Positions 1 to 9,590 are shown, numbered from the stretch's first letter. The stretch is 39,627 bases of DNA from an uncultured Anaerobutyricum sp. (GCF_934307085.1 NZ_CAKRCF010000031.1:1-39627), one strand, 5' to 3'. Numbers and translations: made by a program. Notes: generated from the letters alone by a model not told the origin.

Positions 1-245
1 CCGAATTTTCAGAAGTCTTTAGATAAGAAACATAAAAATATCCTATTTTGTTCCGTTGTGCTAAACGCTCCATTTTGCCCAGTAAAGCAGGAACTTGGGA
101 GAAAGGAGTCCCAAGTTCCTATGGTCAAAATTCCGCAGCACAAAATCACAAAATAGGATATTTTTATGTTTCTTTCTCCTAAATTCTTTGTAAAATCCGG
201 CAAAAAACTTTTGTAACGGCTGTTTTTGCTAACTCCTATAAATTG
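1..245 (+). repeat. Palindromic element, family A, copy E1 (left end cut by window)
   Basis: This is an imperfect long inverted repeat downstream of parC. Nested parts are visible. The outer arms at 26-51 and 148-173 are perfect 26-nt complements. The conserved left core GTTGTGCTAAACG is at 53-65. An internal stem pairs ATTTTG and CCA (72-81) with TGG and CAAAAT (122-131). An apical hairpin of 12 bp joins 89-100 to 109-120. The right core carries AGCACAA. The flank CGGCTGT near 222-230 matches the ends of copies E2 and E4 in inverted orientation. An open frame through the palindrome is a by-product of the repeat and is not called as a gene. Confidence 0.8.
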
Positions 246-371
246 ATAGAAAAGATTAGAGGAGATGAATTAGAGGATTCTCTTTTTGTATGGTTTATTG
301 TATTATAAATCTGTTATATTTTTCTATAACATTGTAATCCTCCAGAACCCCGAATCCTTCAAGTATATTGC

Positions 372-702
372 CAAAGACTTCTGCCTAAAATCCCAGGTAC
401 TTTCCTTGATTTGTTAGTAATAGAACAGACAGCCGCATTAGAAAATTTTGACCAGATTGCTCACAACCTATAAGAAAGAGAGACTAAAACATCTCCCATT
501 TTGAGCCTTTGTGCTGTGGAATTTTGACCATAGAAACTTCGCATTCATTACTGCGAAGTTTCTGCTTTACTGGGCAAAATGGAACGTTTAGCACAACAGC
601 TCAAAATGGGAGATGTTTTAGTCTCTCTGTTCAATATTACTTTTGGCAATCCGAGCACAACCTTCTCTACAGCGGCATCTGTTCAGTACTACAAATCAGA
701 AG
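372..702 (-). repeat. Palindromic element, family A, copy E2
   Basis: This copy is inverted relative to E1 and ends exactly at the parC stop codon. The outer arms 478-506 and 599-627 are perfectly complementary over 29 bp, but their sequence is unrelated to the arms of E1. The apical hairpin pairs 532-542 with 553-563. The conserved core strands TTTAGCACAAC and GTGCTGTGGAATTTTGACC lie between them. The outer flanks GACAGCCGCATTAGAA and AGCGGCATCTGTTC form imperfect subterminal inverted repeats shared with E3 and E4. At nucleotide level this copy is close to E4 along its whole length of about 330 bp, except in the arms. The 130 bp between E1 and E2 hold nothing I recognise. Confidence 0.85.
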
Positions 703-2967
703 TTATCGTCTTACTTTGACGCCTTTCCCATCTCTTCCCATGAGTCGTATTTTGCTGAACACTAACTCTTTTTCTTTATAAATAATCGATGGATCGTCTT
801 CATTCTCCACCCCAGTAAGATATACATGCTTCACATGGTCATCTTCCTGAAGTTTCATGCCACGGATACCGATGGCTCCTTTTTTCTTTCTTGTCACTTC
901 TTCTAATGGGAAACGCAGGAAGTAGCCTTCTTCGCTCTGCATAATAATCTGAGCGTTTGTGCCGCCTTCTTTTGCAGCTACAAGGCGTACTGCCGCTAAT
1001 GTATCCCCCTCTGCTAGTTTGGTGGATGCTACTGTTTTTTTCTGTACAATAAATTCTGCTCCATCAACAATTTTTATCATAGATGAGGCAGTGACAAATA
1101 ATAACGAGGATTCTTTTAACGTTCTGTCTGGAACGATGAGAAGAATCTGTTCATTCCGGCTGTCATAGTTTCCGATATTATCAAGAGGGGTTCCTTTATC
1201 TCGGAGTCGTCCCGACGGAATATCCTGTACTTTTATCTGGTGCATTACGCCGGTATCGGTAAATACACATATTTTATCGGTATTCATACAGTGTACAATG
1301 TGACGGTATTCCTTTAATACGGTCTCCTCATTTCTCTCGTAAGTATTTTTATCAAGAATCTTAGAATAACCAAAACGATCCATAACAAATATAACTTCTT
1401 TTTCTTCGATTGGCAGTGCTTTTACAATAGCTGCTTTTGCGTTTGTAAGTTCTGTCTTTCTGTCGAAGCCGTAATTCTTCTTAATTTTTTCCAAATCCTT
1501 TTTCATGACACGCTTCATGGAGGCTGGATGCTCTAAAATATCCTGATATTTATCTATCTTTTTCAGAATTTCTGCGTATTCTTCCTGTAATGCCATAATT
1601 TCAAGTCCGATGAGACGGTACAGGCGCATTTCAAGGATGGCAGATGCCTGTTTTTCTGTGAAACCAAGTTTGGATGCTTCCTTTTTGGACTTCTGCGTTT
1701 TGAAAGTGATATTTTCTGTGTCTCCGTTAATCAGGCAGGCTTTTGCATCTTTTAAACTCTTGCTTCCACGAAGAATCTCGATAATCAAGTCAATAATGTC
1801 ACATGCTTTAATCAGACCTTCTTTGATTTCTTTTTGTTCTAATTCTTTTTTAAGAAGTGTCTCATACTTTCTTGTAAGTACTTCATAATGGAACTTTACG
1901 TGATGTCTGATAATATCCTTTAAGCTTAAAAGTTCCGGTTTACCATTGGCGATGGCGAGCATATTTACACCAAAGGTATCTTCTAATCTTGTCTTCTTAT
2001 AGAGAAGGTTCTCTAAACGCTCCACATCTGCATTTCTGCGGAGTTCTAATACGATACGGATTCCCTCTTTGGAAGATTCATTGGAAACGTCGACAATATC
2101 ACTTGTTGTCTTATTCTCAATCAAACCAACAACATCAGAAATAAACTTACTGATGTTAGCCCCAATCATTGTATATGGAATCTCTGTGATAACAAGTTTA
2201 TCCCTCTCGGAACGTTTCTTGGCTTTCTCAAAATGAACCTTTCCACGAAGCTTCATCTTGCCACTTCCAGTCTCATAAATATTCTTCAATTCTTTCTGGT
2301 TTACTACGATTCCACCTGTCGGAAAGTCCGGTCCTTTGATATATTCCATCAGTTCTTCTGTTGTAATCTCTGGATTATCCATATACGCTTTTACACCATC
2401 TACAACTTCCGAAAGATTGTGTGGTGGAATGCTTGTGGTCATTCCTACTGCAATTCCTTCTGCACCATTAATCAAAAGATTTGGAATACGAACCGGAAGA
2501 ACAATGGGTTCTTTCTCCGTCTCATCAAAGTTTGGCTGAAAATCAACAACATTCTTATCCATATCCGCAAGATAAACATCCTGCGTAAACTTCTGAAGCT
2601 TCGCCTCTGTGTAACGCATGGCAGCCGCTCCATCTCCCTCGATAGAACCAAAGTTGCCATGTCCATCAACTAAAGGCATTCCCTTTTTAAAATCCTGCTC
2701 CATTACAACTAACGCTTCATAAATTGAACTGTCACCGTGTGGATGATATTTACCCATGGTATCTCCGACAATACGGGCACATTTACGATGTGGCTTGTCT
2801 GATGAAAGACCTAACTCCTGCATCGCATACAGTACTCTTCGCTGTACCGGTTTTAAACCGTCCCTCACATCTGGTAAAGCTCGCTGACAGATAACACTCA
2901 TCGCATAATCAATATAAGACTTCTGCATTACGTCAGAAAACTCTGTTTTTATAATCTGCTCAGACAT
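703..2967 (-). CDS. parC: DNA topoisomerase IV subunit A-like (type IIA)
   Basis: This is the DNA-cleaving subunit of a type IIA topoisomerase, which works with the ParE-like protein encoded just upstream. The winged-helix/TOPRIM-contact region is at residues 10-130. The catalytic tyrosine is Y119 in AMRYTEA. The quinolone pocket reads [10 protein letters not shown] with S80 and E84, the usual sensitive residues. A coiled-coil arm follows (about 360-470), then a C-terminal beta-pinwheel. At 754 residues it is shorter than typical GyrA (about 820-880), and I see no canonical GyrA box (QRRGGKG), so it probably relaxes and decatenates rather than supercoils. The DGHGNFGS segment is GyrA-like, so the gyrA/parC assignment is not absolute. 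The gene order parE-parC fits topoisomerase IV of Gram-positives. The ATG has a purine-rich RBS. The stop codon abuts palindromic element E2. Confidence 0.85.
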   Translation of the reverse strand: MSEQIIKTEFSDVMQKSYIDYAMSVICQRALPDVRDGLKPVQRRVLYAMQELGLSSDKPHRKCARIVGDTMGKYHPHGDSSIYEALVVMEQDFKKGMPLVDGHGNFGSIEGDGAAAMRYTEAKLQKFTQDVYLADMDKNVVDFQPNFDETEKEPIVLPVRIPNLLINGAEGIAVGMTTSIPPHNLSEVVDGVKAYMDNPEITTEELMEYIKGPDFPTGGIVVNQKELKNIYETGSGKMKLRGKVHFEKAKKRSERDKLVITEIPYTMIGANISKFISDVVGLIENKTTSDIVDVSNESSKEGIRIVLELRRNADVERLENLLYKKTRLEDTFGVNMLAIANGKPELLSLKDIIRHHVKFHYEVLTRKYETLLKKELEQKEIKEGLIKACDIIDLIIEILRGSKSLKDAKACLINGDTENITFKTQKSKKEASKLGFTEKQASAILEMRLYRLIGLEIMALQEEYAEILKKIDKYQDILEHPASMKRVMKKDLEKIKKNYGFDRKTELTNAKAAIVKALPIEEKEVIFVMDRFGYSKILDKNTYERNEETVLKEYRHIVHCMNTDKICVFTDTGVMHQIKVQDIPSGRLRDKGTPLDNIGNYDSRNEQILLIVPDRTLKESSLLFVTASSMIKIVDGAEFIVQKKTVASTKLAEGDTLAAVRLVAAKEGGTNAQIIMQSEEGYFLRFPLEEVTRKKKGAIGIRGMKLQEDDHVKHVYLTGVENEDDPSIIYKEKELVFSKIRLMGRDGKGVKVRR

Positions 2968-3145
2968 TTCTTTCTCCGTTTCTCAATCTATTTGTAACTA
3001 TTCAGGTTCATACATATTCTCACAAATACACAACGCACATCAAAAATTCTATCTACATAAATAAAGATATTTTAAAAATCTATATTAATAATTAATCCTT
3101 CCTAGTTACTTCTATCATAAATTATCTAAAATTATTATTCTTACC

Positions 3146-5062
3146 TTACAAATCCAAATCCGCATCCTGTGCGTGAGCATGAATAAAGGCTCTTCTCGGT
3201 GGAACTTCACTTCCCATCAACATAGAAGTTACTTCTGAGGCTAATCTTCCATCTTCAATCTCCACCTGCTTTAAAACACGTGTTTCCGGATTCAGTGTAG
3301 TCTCCCAAAGCTGTTCTGCATCCATCTCACCAAGCCCCTTAAATCGCTGCAAGGTAAAACTGCTCTTATGCGCTTTACGATAATTTTCTAATGCCCTATC
3401 ATCGTAAAGATATTCTTCTTTGCCACGCTTAGGAATCGCCTTATACAACGGTGGTGTTGCCAGATAAACGTGTCCCTGATGAATGAGATCTGGCATAAAG
3501 CGATAGAAAAACGTAAGCAGTAATGTCGCAATATGTGCACCATCGACGTCGGCATCGGTCATGATTACGATTTTATTATATTTTAACTTGGAAATGTCAA
3601 AATCATTGCCGTAACCTTCGGAAAATCCACAGCCAAAGGTGTGAATCATCGTCTTAATCTCTGCATTGGCAAGTACTTTATCCATAGAAGCCTTCTCTAC
3701 GTTAAGAATCTTTCCACGGATTGGCAGAATAGCCTGTGTGCGGCGATTTCTCGCTGTTTTTGCAGAACCACCCGCAGAATCTCCCTCTACAATAAAGACC
3801 TCACATTCTTCTGGATTATGGCTCTCACAGTTCGCTAACTTTCCGTTCGTATCAATAGAAAATTTTGACTTGGAAATAAGATTTGTTCTTGCTCTTTCTT
3901 CTGCCTTTCGAATCTTGGCAGACTTCTCTGCACAGGCAATGACCTTCTTCAGTTCTTCAAGATTCCTGTCGTAATGTAATGGAAGTTCTTCACCAAGCAC
4001 TTCACTGACAGCCTTACCTGCATCTGGATTATCGAGCTTTGTCTTTGTCTGTCCTTCAAATCTTGGATCTTTATGCTTAATCGAAAGGACAGCTGTCATA
4101 CCATTACGCACATCTGCTCCGGTAAAGTTTTTATCCTTTTCTTTTAAAATACCAAGTTCTCTGGCATACTGGTTCATGACAGAAGTGAACTTTGTCTTAA
4201 ATCCAGTGATGTGAGTTCCGCCTTCCATCGTGCATATATTATTACAAAATCCCATGATTGTTTCCTGAAATTCATCTACATACTGGAATGCAGCCTCTAC
4301 CTCGATATCGTCTACTTTTTTCTTAAAATAAACAATCTCTCCAACTGCGGGCTTGCCTTTATTTAAATCTCTGACATACGCTTTTAATCCTTCTTCTTCA
4401 TGAAAAAGGACGGTTTCCTCTTCTCCTGGTCTCCTATTCTCAAAGGTAATAGACAATCCTGGATTCAGATAAGCAGTTTCATGTAATCTGCTCTTAATGG
4501 ATTCCGCCTTAAAGTATGTTTTATCAAATATTTCTCCATCTGGTAAAAAAGTAACACTCGTTCCTGTATCACCTTTTCTGCAGGTACCAATTACTTCTAA
4601 TGGTGCAACTGCCTTGCCTTTCTCGTACATCTGCTGATATACCTTACCATCAGAGCGTACCTTCACTTCTAACCATACAGAAAGTGCATTAACAACAGAA
4701 GCTCCTACACCGTGAAGGCCTCCTGAAATCTTATACCCACCTGTACCAAACTTACCTCCGGCATGAAGCATGGTAAATACCATCTCCACCGCCGGAATAC
4801 CTGTCTTACTATTAATTCCCGTAGGAATACCTCGTCCATTATCCTGAATCGTCGCTGTTCCATCTTCATCAAGAATCACCTGAATATTACTACAATATCC
4901 TGCCAAATGCTCATCCACTGCATTATCCACAATCTCGTAAATAAGGTGATTCAGACCTCTTGTAGAAACACTTCCAATATACATTCCCGGACGCTTTCTA
5001 ACCGCTTCAAGGCCTTCTAGAACTGCGATACTATTCGCATTATATGTTGTCTGCTGTTCCAT
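3146..5062 (-). CDS. parE: DNA topoisomerase IV subunit B-like (GyrB/ParE family)
   Basis: This is the ATPase subunit of the same type IIA topoisomerase. The GHKL ATP site is clear: EIVDNAVDE with catalytic E43 and Mg-binding N47, then DNGRGIP and GLHGVGASVVNALS. The TOPRIM domain shows EGDSAGGSAK and TDADVDGAHI, the acidic metal ligands. The C-terminal GLGEMDAEQLWETT and PRRAFI motifs are typical of the family. At 638 residues it has the compact Gram-positive size without the proteobacterial insert. It lies 26 nt after the histidine phosphatase gene, with a GAGG ribosome binding site 9 nt before the ATG, so the two are probably co-transcribed. A 178-nt AT-rich gap separates it from parC. A second gyrAB pair presumably exists near dnaA elsewhere. 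Confidence 0.88.
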   Translation of the reverse strand: MEQQTTYNANSIAVLEGLEAVRKRPGMYIGSVSTRGLNHLIYEIVDNAVDEHLAGYCSNIQVILDEDGTATIQDNGRGIPTGINSKTGIPAVEMVFTMLHAGGKFGTGGYKISGGLHGVGASVVNALSVWLEVKVRSDGKVYQQMYEKGKAVAPLEVIGTCRKGDTGTSVTFLPDGEIFDKTYFKAESIKSRLHETAYLNPGLSITFENRRPGEEETVLFHEEEGLKAYVRDLNKGKPAVGEIVYFKKKVDDIEVEAAFQYVDEFQETIMGFCNNICTMEGGTHITGFKTKFTSVMNQYARELGILKEKDKNFTGADVRNGMTAVLSIKHKDPRFEGQTKTKLDNPDAGKAVSEVLGEELPLHYDRNLEELKKVIACAEKSAKIRKAEERARTNLISKSKFSIDTNGKLANCESHNPEECEVFIVEGDSAGGSAKTARNRRTQAILPIRGKILNVEKASMDKVLANAEIKTMIHTFGCGFSEGYGNDFDISKLKYNKIVIMTDADVDGAHIATLLLTFFYRFMPDLIHQGHVYLATPPLYKAIPKRGKEEYLYDDRALENYRKAHKSSFTLQRFKGLGEMDAEQLWETTLNPETRVLKQVEIEDGRLASEVTSMLMGSEVPPRRAFIHAHAQDADLDL

Positions 5063-5088
5063 AAAATAACCTCACAAATTTACTTAAA

Positions 5089-5760
5089 CTACCTTGTCCA
5101 TCCTTTTTTATAAGCAGGTACCTGCTGCTGCCAGTCGGGACAATCTACGTCATAATATAATTTATTCTCATAAATCATATTTATTTCTCCATTTTTATAT
5201 TCAAATGCTGCAGAAGAACAGTTCTTTCCAAAAGGTGTCTTCCAAAACTCACTGAGCGGACGCTTTGTAAAATTAAGGATAAAACTTCTTACCACGCAGC
5301 CATGTGCTACAATGAGAATATTCTCTGCCTTGCCCTCTAATGGAACAATCTCTTCCTGGAAAAATTCATCCGTTCTCTTCAATACATCCTGAAAATACTC
5401 CCCGTACTTCGCCGGACGAAAATGTGCAGGATCAAGACGGAATCTCTGATAACGAGTCATTGTTGGATTCGCCATTATTTTCCCGATGAGCTTTCCTTCC
5501 GAAGTTCCAAAACTCATCTCTTTTAAACGGTCATCGCGGACAATCTCTATCGGACGTTCTCTTCGAACAACCTGCGCTGTCTTGTAAGCTCTCTTTAACG
5601 GACTTGAAAAGATATAATCAAAAGCAATATCCCTCATTCCCTCTGATGTCATCTCTGCCTGCTCGATTCCCTCCGGAGCCAGAGGGATATCTACCTGTCC
5701 CTGAAGCTTACTTCTTTTATTCCACTTTGTCTCTCCGTGTCTCATTAAATATATCTTCAT
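5089..5760 (-). CDS. Histidine phosphatase family protein (phosphoglycerate mutase-like)
   Basis: This is a 223-residue branch-1 histidine phosphatase. The phosphohistidine motif MRHGE is at residues 6-10, followed by SSPLKRAYKTAQ (the second catalytic arginine), a glutamate in EMSFGTSEG and the second catalytic histidine in VAHGCVVRS. This fold covers cofactor-dependent phosphoglycerate mutases and many broad-specificity phosphatases. Its length and generic sequence do not identify the substrate. The start has GGGAG about 10 nt upstream. It is the first gene of a likely unit with parE and parC. The 197-nt gap before it (5761-5957) is AT-rich and contains the 10-bp palindrome ATGACGTCAT at 5840-5849, without an evident role. 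Confidence 0.85.
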   Translation of the reverse strand: MKIYLMRHGETKWNKRSKLQGQVDIPLAPEGIEQAEMTSEGMRDIAFDYIFSSPLKRAYKTAQVVRRERPIEIVRDDRLKEMSFGTSEGKLIGKIMANPTMTRYQRFRLDPAHFRPAKYGEYFQDVLKRTDEFFQEEIVPLEGKAENILIVAHGCVVRSFILNFTKRPLSEFWKTPFGKNCSSAAFEYKNGEINMIYENKLYYDVDCPDWQQQVPAYKKGWTR

Positions 5761-5957
5761 CTGTAAAGCTCCCTTTTATTATATGTTCATTTATCTTCTA
5801 TACTCTTAGTATTTTCATGTTCTATTATCATCTGTTATTATGACGTCATATAAAAGATGATATACCAACCTGCCAGGCAGACTGCCATGCTAATATTTAA
5901 CTTTGCAAAATACTGTATCACAATTATTAACATGCCAATACTTTATATCTGCCTGTT

Positions 5958-7346
5958 CTACTTATTCTGTAAAAAAGCATCTGCAATTTCTTTTAACTTC
6001 ATCCCATTAGAAGCTTTTAACAAAAGAACATCATCTGGATGCACATAAGTTAAGAGATAGTTCTTTAATGCATCTCTGGTATCAAAATGTTTTACCACGA
6101 TTCTTCCGCTATTATCTTCTACTCCCTTTAAAATCTCTTCAGAAAGTTCACCGTAAGCTACAACTTCATCAACCCGAGTTCCTGCAATAAATTTACCTAC
6201 TTCATAATGATATTCTCTCTCTTTTTCTCCGAGTTCAAGCATATCCGCTAATGCTGCGATTCTTCTTCCCTTCACATCTTCCATGGAAGAAAGAACGGAA
6301 ACACTCGCCTTCATAGAATCCGGACTCGCATTATATGTATCATCAATTAATGTGCAGCTCTTTAAGACATACATCTGTTGTCGCTGTCCGTGGAAAGTAA
6401 GAAGTGCCTTCGCTGCCACTTTCATATCAAGTCCCATCTGATGAGCAACACCAAGAGCAACTAATGCATTACGCACGTTATGCTCACCCATTGTTCCAAG
6501 AACTACTTCCATATCTTTTCTTTCTTCTCCATCTTTATAGAAGAAATGGAAAAGTGTCTGTCCGTCTCTTACGCGTACATCCTCTGCTCTGTAATCGCAA
6601 GTCTTATCCATTCCATAGAAAAATGTCTTATGAGAAAGCTTGCCTCGGTATGGAGCAAGGAACTTATCATCTCCATTTAAAAAGACCATCCCATCTTCTG
6701 GAAGCCCCTTTACAATATCCATCTTCTCAAGACAAATATTCTCCTGAGTCTTTAACTGTGCGATATGACTTACACCAATCATTGTAACAACTGCCACATT
6801 TGGTCGAATCATATTTGTAAGCTTCTCAATCTGTCCTCTCTCACTCATACCGATTTCAAGTACTGCAATCTCATCTTCCTTCGTAAGATGTGACAAAGTT
6901 AACGGCACACCAATCTGGCTGTTCTGGTTCCCGATGGTCTGAAAAACTTTCTTCTGAGAAGCTAATGCTGTACTGATCATCTCTCTTGTCGTTGTCTTAC
7001 CAACACTTCCCGTAACTGCAACAACCGGAAGATTCATACGATTTCTGTAGAATGTTCCCACTTTCTGCATCGCTTCTACGGTATCTGCAACTTTAATCCA
7101 CGGCTTATCCTCGAAACCGTCTAATGGCTTATCATGTTCTGATGTAAATGTCGCACCATTAATCTTAAGTGCTCCATCAATAAACTTATGAGCATCTACT
7201 CGCTCTCCAATAATTGGTACAAAAATACTGTCCTCACTTCCAGAACGGGAATCAATTGAAAATTCCTTAATTGCTTTATTCTCATCTCCACATAAAAGCT
7301 GTCCGTCAGCAGCCTTCACGATATCTCTAATTGTTATATTCTCCAT
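5958..7346 (-). CDS. murF: UDP-N-acetylmuramoyl-tripeptide--D-alanyl-D-alanine ligase
   Basis: MurF adds the D-Ala-D-Ala dipeptide to the UDP-MurNAc-tripeptide, the last cytoplasmic step of muropeptide assembly. The N-terminal substrate-binding domain includes FSIDSRSGSEDSIFVPI near residue 30-45. The ATP-binding P-loop is TGSVGKTTT at 112-120, then GNQNSQIGVP and LEIGMSERGQI in the central domain. The C-terminal ligase domain carries DDTYNASPDSM. The length of 462 residues is normal. The start ATG has GGGAG at suitable spacing. A consensus promoter lies about 140 nt upstream (7482-7510), leaving a long leader with a hairpin. No ddl or mur cluster surrounds it. Confidence 0.93.
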   Translation of the reverse strand: MENITIRDIVKAADGQLLCGDENKAIKEFSIDSRSGSEDSIFVPIIGERVDAHKFIDGALKINGATFTSEHDKPLDGFEDKPWIKVADTVEAMQKVGTFYRNRMNLPVVAVTGSVGKTTTREMISTALASQKKVFQTIGNQNSQIGVPLTLSHLTKEDEIAVLEIGMSERGQIEKLTNMIRPNVAVVTMIGVSHIAQLKTQENICLEKMDIVKGLPEDGMVFLNGDDKFLAPYRGKLSHKTFFYGMDKTCDYRAEDVRVRDGQTLFHFFYKDGEERKDMEVVLGTMGEHNVRNALVALGVAHQMGLDMKVAAKALLTFHGQRQQMYVLKSCTLIDDTYNASPDSMKASVSVLSSMEDVKGRRIAALADMLELGEKEREYHYEVGKFIAGTRVDEVVAYGELSEEILKGVEDNSGRIVVKHFDTRDALKNYLLTYVHPDDVLLLKASNGMKLKEIADAFLQNK

Positions 7347-7388
7347 TACTATATCTCCCGATAATCATACTTATATCCTTAAACGACT

Positions 7389-7413
7389 TTGGAATGCCCT
7401 ACGGACATTCCAA
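7389..7413 (-). promoter_or_regulatory. Hairpin in the murF leader
   Basis: TTGGAATG and CATTCCAA are perfect 8-bp complements around a 9-nt loop inside the inferred murF 5' leader. No T-run follows on the minus strand, so it does not look like a terminator. It could stabilise the transcript or affect translation; the function is unknown. Confidence 0.4.
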
Positions 7414-7481
7414 CTTAATATCTTACCTCAATCTCTAATGAGATGCAAGCATAATCCAATGTGCAAACATTTGTTCTTCCC

Positions 7482-7510
7482 ATTATACACCATCAAAATA
7501 GATTTTTCAA
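7482..7510 (-). promoter_or_regulatory. Sigma-A promoter of murF
   Basis: On the minus strand TTGAAA (7505-7510) and TATAAT (7482-7487) are separated by exactly 17 nt. The position upstream of murF, just outside palindromic element B1, fits a housekeeping promoter. Confidence 0.7.
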
Positions 7511-7544
7511 GCTAAATTTCTGAGTTGACGCAGGCAAAAATTGG

Positions 7545-7672
7545 AGAAACATTGAAAGCCGATATCTCCTATTTGTGACTTTAGTCGCGACAGGTTGAAT
7601 GTTCGCTTAAACGCTTGCATCCAACCTTTGCTCCGAGGTCACAAATAGGAGATATCGGCTTTCAATGTTTCT
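7545..7672 (+). repeat. Palindromic element, family B, copy B1
   Basis: The outer arms 7545-7579 and 7638-7672 are perfectly complementary over 35 nt. The interior (7580-7637) holds a second stem, AGGTTGAATG against CATCCAACCT, closed by a loop with CGCTTAAACGCT. The core sequence, but not the arm sequence, matches copy B2 at 35409-35512. The element lies downstream of the LRR gene and upstream of the murF promoter, so it may end LRR-gene transcription. It fills most of the 352-nt gap between the two genes. Confidence 0.85.
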
Positions 7673-7698
7673 GACAGGGGCTGTTGGAGAGTCAGAAA

Positions 7699-9438
7699 TT
7701 ATTTAATCTTCACCTTTTTCCCGATTCCTTTCGTTTTTAGGAACTTCTGATATACTTTTTTCTGTTTCTTAGGCACTTTAATGGTTGCTTTGGCATGAAT
7801 TCCTTTAAATGCCTTTGCTCCTACAGATTTTCTGGTAAGATACTTTGTTTTAATAACGATTGTTTTGAGCTTTCTACATCCGCTAAATGCCTGTTTTCCT
7901 ATACTTTTTATACTTGTTGGAATTGTAATCTTTTTTATCTTCTTATTATTTGCAAATGCCTTTACCGCAATAGAAGTCACCCGGTACTTCTTCTTTTTGA
8001 CAGTAATAGTTGTTGGAATGGTTATCACTTTGACTTTTTTACTGCTTTTATTATATTGAACGCTGCTATCTCCAGTTACCTTGTAAACTGCGTTTGTCTT
8101 TTTATCACTTATTACAGTTCCTCTTTTCAGATTCTGCGTCTTAATTTTAATTTTTAGTTCTTCTTCCATACAAGTATGAACTTTACCTCTATATAAAACA
8201 CTAACCTTGATTTTATCCCACTCTGAATCCTTAAGTGCTGTAAACTGAATTGACTTTTTTCTTGTATTCGTTAATTCCGGGCAACCGCTTATCCACCAAT
8301 AATAGCTGAATATATCTTCATAATTTTCCAATCCTTTTAATCGGGCAGTCATCGTGACTTTTTCACCTTTTGTAGCTTTAAATTCTTTCCCTTTATATTC
8401 TGCCCCATTTTTTAAAATAGATAGTTGATATAATATACATGGATAAGATTTTACAAAAACTGTTTCTCCTGATAATAATTTTACCGTACATGTAATATCC
8501 GTCTTGCCAATTTTTCCTTTGCCCGAAATACTGTCTAACGGAACTTCCCTTGTTCTTTCTACCTGTATAAGTTCCTTATTTTGACTGCTTATTTTAATGT
8601 CAACGTCTTCCATGAAAATCTCATGTTTTTCAAATAAAACCTTGTATTGGCTATATGCTTTTTTCTGACATGGTAACAAAACTTCTTTTTTATTATCTCC
8701 AATCGTATAGACAATCTCTCCATCAGGCTCACCCTGAGAATCAAAATTATCTTCATAGATTTCTACATCCATCTTTACATCATTTGATTCTACTTCGTAA
8801 CAATGAAAAATTTTTCCATTATCATTAAGTTTTAACGCAATATATCCATATATCTTTTCAGGAAATTCTGTATGCTTCCATACTCCATAAAGAATGGTTT
8901 GATTACTACCATTCCTGTTATATTTACAGTATCCCAGAAAAACACCTTTTATTTTCTGATTCTCTGTTTCCATATTTTCAATGGTGATTTCATCTTTCAT
9001 TTTGTCATATGTAAATAGTCCTGACTTAAGTGCTCTTTCAGATTCTGCACCTTCCCGCAACATTTCAACAGATATAGCACTTTCATAGAAACATCCATAT
9101 TGATTATTATATACATATTTTCTGCAAAAATCTTCAAAAGGAATATTTCTTCTTGAATCATCGTCCAAATTCTTCATAGCTAACGCTGTATAGTTGAGAA
9201 CTATAACAGCATCCGCTGTATCCTTTTCATCACCAAAATACGCCTGACTATAAGGATAGACTCCATCTTCATCGCTTAACACAGATGCCATTGTATATCG
9301 ACTGAACAATTCCTTATATGTACTTTGTTCATTATCGCTGGCATAAACAGTAACTTTCTTTCCCAAAAATATCATCGCTATAATACATAAAACTACCACA
9401 ACAGAACATTTTTTTCCCGATTTTCTTGCTTTTTTCAT
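7699..9438 (-). CDS. Secreted or surface protein with C-terminal BspA-like leucine-rich repeats
   Basis: A 579-residue protein begins with a basic stretch and a hydrophobic segment (about residues 11-28) ending near VTVYASD, which reads as a signal peptide. Residues 40-450 are unique to my eye: mostly beta-rich, with two segments resembling immunoglobulin-like folds. The C-terminal 110 residues carry LRR_5/BspA-type repeats such as VTSIAVKAFANNKKIKKI, TIPTSIKSIGKQAFSG and RKLKTIVIKT. These are frequent on surface proteins of gut Lachnospiraceae. The tail is strongly basic (VPKKQKKVYQKFLKTKG). No LPXTG or SLH anchor is visible. The start has AAAGGAG at good spacing. The role is unknown; adhesion is a guess from the repeat type. 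Confidence 0.75.
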   Translation of the reverse strand: MKKARKSGKKCSVVVVLCIIAMIFLGKKVTVYASDNEQSTYKELFSRYTMASVLSDEDGVYPYSQAYFGDEKDTADAVIVLNYTALAMKNLDDDSRRNIPFEDFCRKYVYNNQYGCFYESAISVEMLREGAESERALKSGLFTYDKMKDEITIENMETENQKIKGVFLGYCKYNRNGSNQTILYGVWKHTEFPEKIYGYIALKLNDNGKIFHCYEVESNDVKMDVEIYEDNFDSQGEPDGEIVYTIGDNKKEVLLPCQKKAYSQYKVLFEKHEIFMEDVDIKISSQNKELIQVERTREVPLDSISGKGKIGKTDITCTVKLLSGETVFVKSYPCILYQLSILKNGAEYKGKEFKATKGEKVTMTARLKGLENYEDIFSYYWWISGCPELTNTRKKSIQFTALKDSEWDKIKVSVLYRGKVHTCMEEELKIKIKTQNLKRGTVISDKKTNAVYKVTGDSSVQYNKSSKKVKVITIPTTITVKKKKYRVTSIAVKAFANNKKIKKITIPTSIKSIGKQAFSGCRKLKTIVIKTKYLTRKSVGAKAFKGIHAKATIKVPKKQKKVYQKFLKTKGIGKKVKIK

Positions 9439-9536
9439 AAAAAACTCCTTTCATCTATCATGAGCAAAAACCCTCTATCTTTCGGTGTCCCGAAATTGGC
9501 ATTCTCTCTCCTTTACTTTGTGGCATAATGCACAAA

Positions 9537-9590
9537 GCCACCCAGACCTGTAACATACAAAATATTTTGTATGTTACAGATTTCGGTGGC
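9537..9590 (-). terminator. Hairpin terminator after the hydrogenase gene
   Basis: An outer stem GCCACC/GGTGGC encloses a perfect 32-nt palindrome at 9548-9579 with no loop. It lies 35 nt past the hydrogenase stop codon and before the LRR gene. The T-tract on the minus strand is short (TTT), so termination is likely but not certain. Confidence 0.55.

Noticed and set aside
9..203. Open frame across element E1, with similar frames at 509-781 (E2) and 14806-15150 (E4) that share a CFTGQNG peptide
   Set aside because: The frames lie entirely or mostly inside palindromic repeats, no convincing ribosome binding site was found, and the peptide similarity is explained by the repeat sequence. Copy E3 preserves base pairing rather than the peptide, which supports structure over coding.
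7545..7672. CRISPR array or retron noncoding RNA in the long palindromes
   Set aside because: There are no regularly spaced direct repeats, and no cas or reverse transcriptase gene is in the window.
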